Positions 59,489 to 64,000 of a stretch of 64,000 nucleotides of DNA are shown piece after piece. The DNA is from Coleophoma eucalyptorum (lineage: Eukaryota > Ascomycota > Leotiomycetes > Helotiales > Dermateaceae), in the NCBI GenBank assembly GCA_026120035.1, contig JALRME010000017.1, positions 62,001-126,000 on the forward strand. The letters run 5' to 3'. Made by a program: the position numbers and the translations under genes. The stretch's first letter is position 1, and each line of letters starts with the position of its first letter. Under the pieces are notes generated by a model, which was not told where the DNA came from, made no database searches, and worked only from the letters and a program-made list of their open reading frames with translations.

Positions 59489-62042
59489 TATATACTTCTA
59501 TAAAACTGAGCTGTAGAGGAAAACTCCGTTGCAATTTCATACACCATAATGGCTATGCGTTGTTAGTGTTGATAGTGCTTCTAAATTGGTGTTACCTTGT
59601 CATGACTTTAGAGTAACGACATATAGTCCACATTTGGCACCCTAAAATCTTAAGCGTGTGAATTTTATCGCCAATAACTCAATCATTAGGTCCGGGAGCC
59701 TGGTTAACTGCTTTGTCTAATGCACATCCGTGGAGACATTTGCTCGCTTGGTTCAAGCTCCAGGTACGAACCAGGAATCTGGTTCTATGTCCAACCGCAT
59801 ATGGTTAAGTTAGAAGGCACAAAGGGATTCTTTGGCAAATCGGAATATTGGAGTGGTCACTAACCCAGGTGCCAGACACAGCTTCGGTGACCTTTACTCG
59901 CTTAATTTAAGCCCCAGGCTCAAACCAAAAATCCGGGTCCATTTCAGACCGCATATAGTTAGTTTGGAAGACACAAAGAACATATTCATGGTGGCAGAAG
60001 CCTTCTAGCGTGATTAAGTGACCAGTAGATCTGGTATAAGGCATAGCCTCCGAAGTGAAATCTAGTTTGAACAGCGAGTCATACATGATGGTTCGGCTGG
60101 CTTGAAAATAGAAGATAGTTCATCTATTTCCCGGATACCTCGGATACCAGCAATTCCTGTGCTTGACTAAATTTGTCCATTAACTGAATGAGAAATGATG
60201 GCTTCACAGCCCTGCATCTTTTCCTACTGGCCAAATCTCTCATAGTGCTCAATTCTTGCGAGTTTTAGAAGATGTCTTTAGACTGCAGAGCGCCAAGCTG
60301 CTCGCTTGTTTATGTTCAAGTCTTCACAGAAAAGCCATAACCAGTTGGATGGGATAGGCTACGCTTAGGTCCACATATCTGATTTGTAGAATAACTTTGG
60401 GAACACTATTGTTCCAAATGCGGGGAATCCCAACTTGATTCACTGCTAAGTTTTCAAGAGTCCCCTAGTTTAGTAGAGCTACAATGTCCCCATTTGACAT
60501 ATTGTAGAATTTTATCGCAAATTTGCATCCCAAGCTGTGCAAGCTGTATGCTAGCTATAGGTATCTATACTGTTACGAAGATTAACCCTCGCTTGATTGC
60601 TGAAGAAAGCTTGCAGTATGTCATAGAAACACGTTGTATGATAGAAGCGAAAGCCTCACATCCCTGTTTCCATATTCAAGAATCTGTACATTTATTCAGA
60701 CATGGGGATTTTGTACGCTTTTCTTGACCATGCGCAATGAGGAAGCACGCCAAATTTCCAAGACGGCCAGAAAGGTTTGAAAATTAACCTGAAAGCTACG
60801 TCTCCCAAAGACTGACAATCACATACCGTAATATCAGAGATAAGTCCAGACTACTACTTAGCAAAGAAATTTTGAATAGTTATTCTCTAACCTCTGCGTA
60901 GTTCTCCTCAATTATCTTCAGTCTATGTCCTTTATGCAGGCCCACAGGCAGACAACTTAATTGCATGAATGAACTACGCCTCTAGCTATCATCCACCTAC
61001 ATTTGTCCCCCTCTCATGCATATTTCTTTACTTTAATCTCTTTATATTGAGCTTAGCCATGATCAAATTTATAGCCTGAGCCTCTGTGCTAAACATATGA
61101 TCATCATGATCTAGAGGTTACAACTATTTAAATAGCATCTTTTTGTCCGCGCACGGAAAACTCAATCATAGATCAAGGGGATCTTGTTCAGTTCTGATAT
61201 CTTTTCCAATTGAACACAGGCCCGGAAAATGCTAGAATATTGACATTTTCCTGACTTTGATATTATTTCGCAACCCTCAATTGTAGTGATCACTTCCAAT
61301 GCTGGATACAAGGGAATGACTTCTAGTAAACTTCTTTGTAACGAAAGCCCTTATGCGACACGCTTAACGATAGATGAACCTTGCGTTGATGGCTACAATT
61401 TTTCTAGTTAGTCGGCACGTATTAAACTATAAAAACTGCTTTCATGGCCGTCTCAAGAGCATTTGTGACAGCCATGATAGAATTAAGAGCGCTTTCAAAA
61501 ACTTCAGCAAGATACTTGTTGGCGATGCGAGATCAGAGACTGTCATTCAAGGAATGATTATATATTAAAATTTGCCGCTATGGATATTGGGGCATAGCGG
61601 GAGTAGTCTGCCGGTCTTGTACAAATGCGGCATTAAGACTCAATTCTGAACGCGCGCTAGATAGGCTTGGGTAGTGTTAGGTCAATCTTCAAGGTGCTAG
61701 CAAAGGCTTCATGAGTCGTAAGAGTGTTACATCCCTACCCAAGGACAGACTATGAGACCCCAGGAATAGATAAAGAATCTAACATGATCTCAAACAGTAT
61801 CGCAAAAGCAGTAGACTAGTGGTGAGGGTGGCATGCTATCAGATAGCACCATACAATGTACTGTTGCTCGCAAAAGAACCACCTTGTAGATAGAATCAAA
61901 TCAAAGCATATTCAGCCGTATAATAGAGAGAAGTAAAAAGTAGGATGCAGGTTATCGTCAAGCACCCATTAGACCTACTCCGGAGAACCTTTCGTTTCGG
62001 GGGACAAACCCCATCATCTTATCTTATCTCTTCTTATCAGTA
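59489..62042. other. Intergenic, gene-poor
   Basis: A 2.55-kb region between pogo element 2 and the Tc1 element without a supported gene. It holds a diverged 154-bp-period duplication (annotated separately). Short frames at 60494-60727 and 61374-61568 are unrecognised. Confidence 0.5.
59743..59990. repeat. Diverged direct duplication, 154-bp period
   Basis: Two related blocks of about 90 bp start CTCGCTT at 59743 and 59897. They share CTCGCTT, CAAGCYCCAGG-type words, ACCGCATATRGTTA and GAAGRCACAAAG in the same order and spacing. They are diverged, so this is an old tandem duplication of unknown origin. Confidence 0.6.
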
Positions 62043-63368
62043 CAGTGCGGTGCAAAAAGTTTGAACCCATGTCATTTATTGCCAAGGCACTTTAACTACA
62101 CTAGGAATAGCCTATATCGCCGCTTTTTCTACCCCTATGCAAGAAAACTCTGAAGCTATTCAGAACCTATTCATAGGAATACCAAAATGCCACCTATTCG
62201 TAGGGAATTAACCCCTCAAATGCGCTCTCGTATCTGCGAGCTTAATTCTTTACATTATACACCTACTCGAATACATAAAATACACCCTGAAATTAGTATT
62301 TCAACGATTAAAACAACAATACGACGCGAACATTCTCGGGCTGATAATGTTTCTAAAGAACGAACCGGTAGACCTCGAGGTCTTACAGAAGAACAACGGG
62401 ATTATATTTATGATCTTACGAATCATATCAACCCTCATATTACTACACGAGAGCTTTTAGTAGAAGTTGATTACTCTATTCGAAAACGTTCTTTACAAGG
62501 CCTTTTACGAGAAATGAATAAGCGGAAATGACTATAACGAAAACGTCCTTTACTTGATAAAGATCGTGCGGCTGCTCGACTTACGTAGGCTATAACCTAT
62601 ATGCCATATACGCTAAATGACTGGTTAAAAGTTACTTGGTCAGATGAGTGTACTATTGAAAAGGGTATAGGACGACGGCCTATCTGGACTTTTACTCGAC
62701 CAAAGGATCAACCAGAAGCTAAAGATATACAAGGTATACGGGCTAGTGGAAAAGGAGTAAAGAAGATGTTATGGGCAGCGTTTAGAGGTAATCTACGAAC
62801 TAGATTAGTACCTCTAGATGGTGATCCTCTTTCTGCACGAGAAGGAGTATCATCGTGGGTTATTAAAGAGCTATATCAAGCATTTCTACCTGATATTATA
62901 GCAGAAGGAGGCGAATTTATGCATGATAATGCTGGTCCTCACCGTGGACAGATTGTAAAGGATATTCTAATAGAAATGGGTATTCGGGTAATGAATTGGC
63001 CTCCTTATTCTCCAGATTTAAATCCAATTGAGAATCTATGGGCTTTAATGAAAGCAGAACTATATAGGCTATATCCTGAGCTAGAGTTTGCCCCTGATAC
63101 AGAGGAGACTTTAGATGCTTTAGTAAAGGGAGCATAAGAAGCTTGGTATAATATTGATAATGGTATATTATATAGGTTAGCTAGTACTATGCACCATCGT
63201 GTAGAGGCAGTTATTGAGGCCAAAGGGTGGTATACAAAATACTAGTTCTGAATAGCTTCAGAGTTTTCTTGCATAGGGGTAGAAAAAGCGGCGATATAGG
63301 CTATTCCTAGTGTAGTTAAAGTGCCTTGGCAATAAATGACATGGGTTCAAACTTTTTGCACCGCACTG
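62043..63368 (+). mobile_element. Tc1-type DNA transposon with perfect 124-bp terminal inverted repeats
   Basis: A 1,326-bp element is flanked by TA (62041-62042, 63369-63370). The ends 62043-62166 and 63245-63368 are exact inverted copies of 124 bp, starting CAGTGCGGTGCAAAAAGTTT. One transposase frame fills the interior. The perfect ends argue for a recent insertion. Confidence 0.94.
62187..63245 (+). pseudogene. Tc1-type (DD34E) transposase with four in-frame stops
   Basis: One frame of 353 codons runs ATG 62187 to TAG 63245. It has HTH DNA-binding parts (MPPIRRELTPQMRSRICELN, ERTGRPRGLTEEQ) and a DDE core with Asp in WSDECTIEKG, Asp in FMHDNAGPHRG and Glu in SPDLNPIENLWALMK. Thirty-four residues separate the last two, the Tc1 spacing. 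Four nonsense codons break it: TGA 62529, TAA 62535, TAG 62586 and TAA 63135. All fit C-to-T or G-to-A changes of Gln or Trp codons. There is no frameshift. The copy is non-autonomous but mobilisable if a source of transposase exists. Confidence 0.9.
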
Positions 63369-64000
63369 TACGACATCTCTCGTGCGTACACTCTTGGCGC
63401 ATCTTCCCTTCCATCAAATCCCTACACCGCAATTTTGGCACCGGTATACATGCAGCTACATTCCTCTCAGATCAATTTCTGTTAAAAGAGCTTCTCACAG
63501 ATCGTTAGTAGCCCATTGATATTCAAAATTGTCTTTAACTTTACCTGATCGAAGTAGTAAGTACCGAACCTGATGACCATTTATCACGCAAGTCAGAACG
63601 GCGACATCGATGTTGCCTAGCCTCAGGCTGATATTACACCAGGTTGTTAAGGCGGGGTTGAAGGGGAAAGTGGGGAAGGATTAGAGGAAAGCGAAGACGC
63701 TTTAACAAGCCACGGGTTACATAGATTTACAGGAGTGAGGATTAAGCAATAAAGTTTGGCACTTAAAAGTCCTTGTAATGGTTTCATGCGTATTTGAAAA
63801 ATGACTAAGGACGCAAGAAATGAATGAGAGCATTAAATAAACATACGGCTTGTTCTAATACACTATTTGGTCGAAGGACCAGTGATTTTTCCTGCTCCAT
63901 AAGAACATTTGTATCTAGCAGCTACTCCATCCTCGGGTATCATAGCCGTCGGCTGAGCCGATTCACCAGAGTTTCGACCACGCACTGCGAGCTGCTGCAT
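63369..64000. other. Window end; possible start of a minus-strand reading frame
   Basis: No gene can be supported. On the minus strand a frame of 46 codons (64000 to TAG at 63863) begins with ATG right at the edge, MQQLAVRGRNSGESAQPTAM, and could be the tail of a gene that continues outside. Too short to identify. Confidence 0.3.

Noticed and set aside
1..64000. CRISPR arrays, operons, ribosome binding sites, tRNA or rRNA genes
   Set aside because: The DNA is fungal nuclear; no regularly spaced direct repeats of CRISPR type, and no tRNA or rRNA could be recognised by reading. A covariance-model scan was not possible here.

Overview
This window is nuclear DNA of a filamentous ascomycete (Pezizomycotina), inferred from the gene families and from short GT..AG introns of about 41-112 bp. 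The families include two SAT4/Pth11-type 7TM proteins, a Zn(II)2Cys6 regulator, a DUF4246 protein, a 2EXR protein, an ascomycete class II peroxidase and pogo/Tc1 transposons. The transposon nonsense codons fit C-to-T changes at CpA, the signature of repeat-induced point mutation (RIP). I cannot name the species. All intron-containing models were spliced by hand; each was checked for reading phase and total length.

Layout. 1-13 kb: a secreted PEBP-like gene, then a graveyard of a NACHT protein, a secreted hydrolase-like protein, an MFS transporter, a HIS4-type histidinol dehydrogenase fragment and an acetamidase-type amidase, with two solo LTRs between. 14.8-19 kb: an intact cellulose-synthase-like GT2 gene transcribed divergently from a membrane-anchored GH12-like gene. 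19.7-24 kb: a CrtC/AttH-like secreted protein (possible Diels-Alderase relative) and an eight-exon SAT4/Pth11 gene. 24.1-27.5 kb: a RIP-damaged pogo element and a solo LTR. 27.9-36 kb: a 2EXR gene with one stop, a Zn2Cys6 factor, a secreted beta-helix protein, a solo LTR and a second Pth11-like gene. 38-46.5 kb: a DUF4246 gene, a secreted protein of five 33-residue repeats and a Dal5-like MFS permease. 46.8-49.6 kb: a solo LTR and a sensor-kinase relic lacking its kinase core. 51.5-57.6 kb: a class II peroxidase, an SDR and a type B carboxylesterase. 57.6-64 kb: a second pogo element, gene-poor DNA and a Tc1 element with perfect 124-bp terminal repeats.

How the genes work together: the clearest candidate module is the GT2/GH12 pair, a putative beta-glucan synthase and a membrane-tethered endo-glucanase sharing one promoter region of about 0.4-0.5 kb. 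The peroxidase, beta-helix protein, esterase, PEBP and repeat protein form a scattered secretome typical of a plant- or litter-associated fungus. The other genes look like independent accessory genes among decayed transposons.
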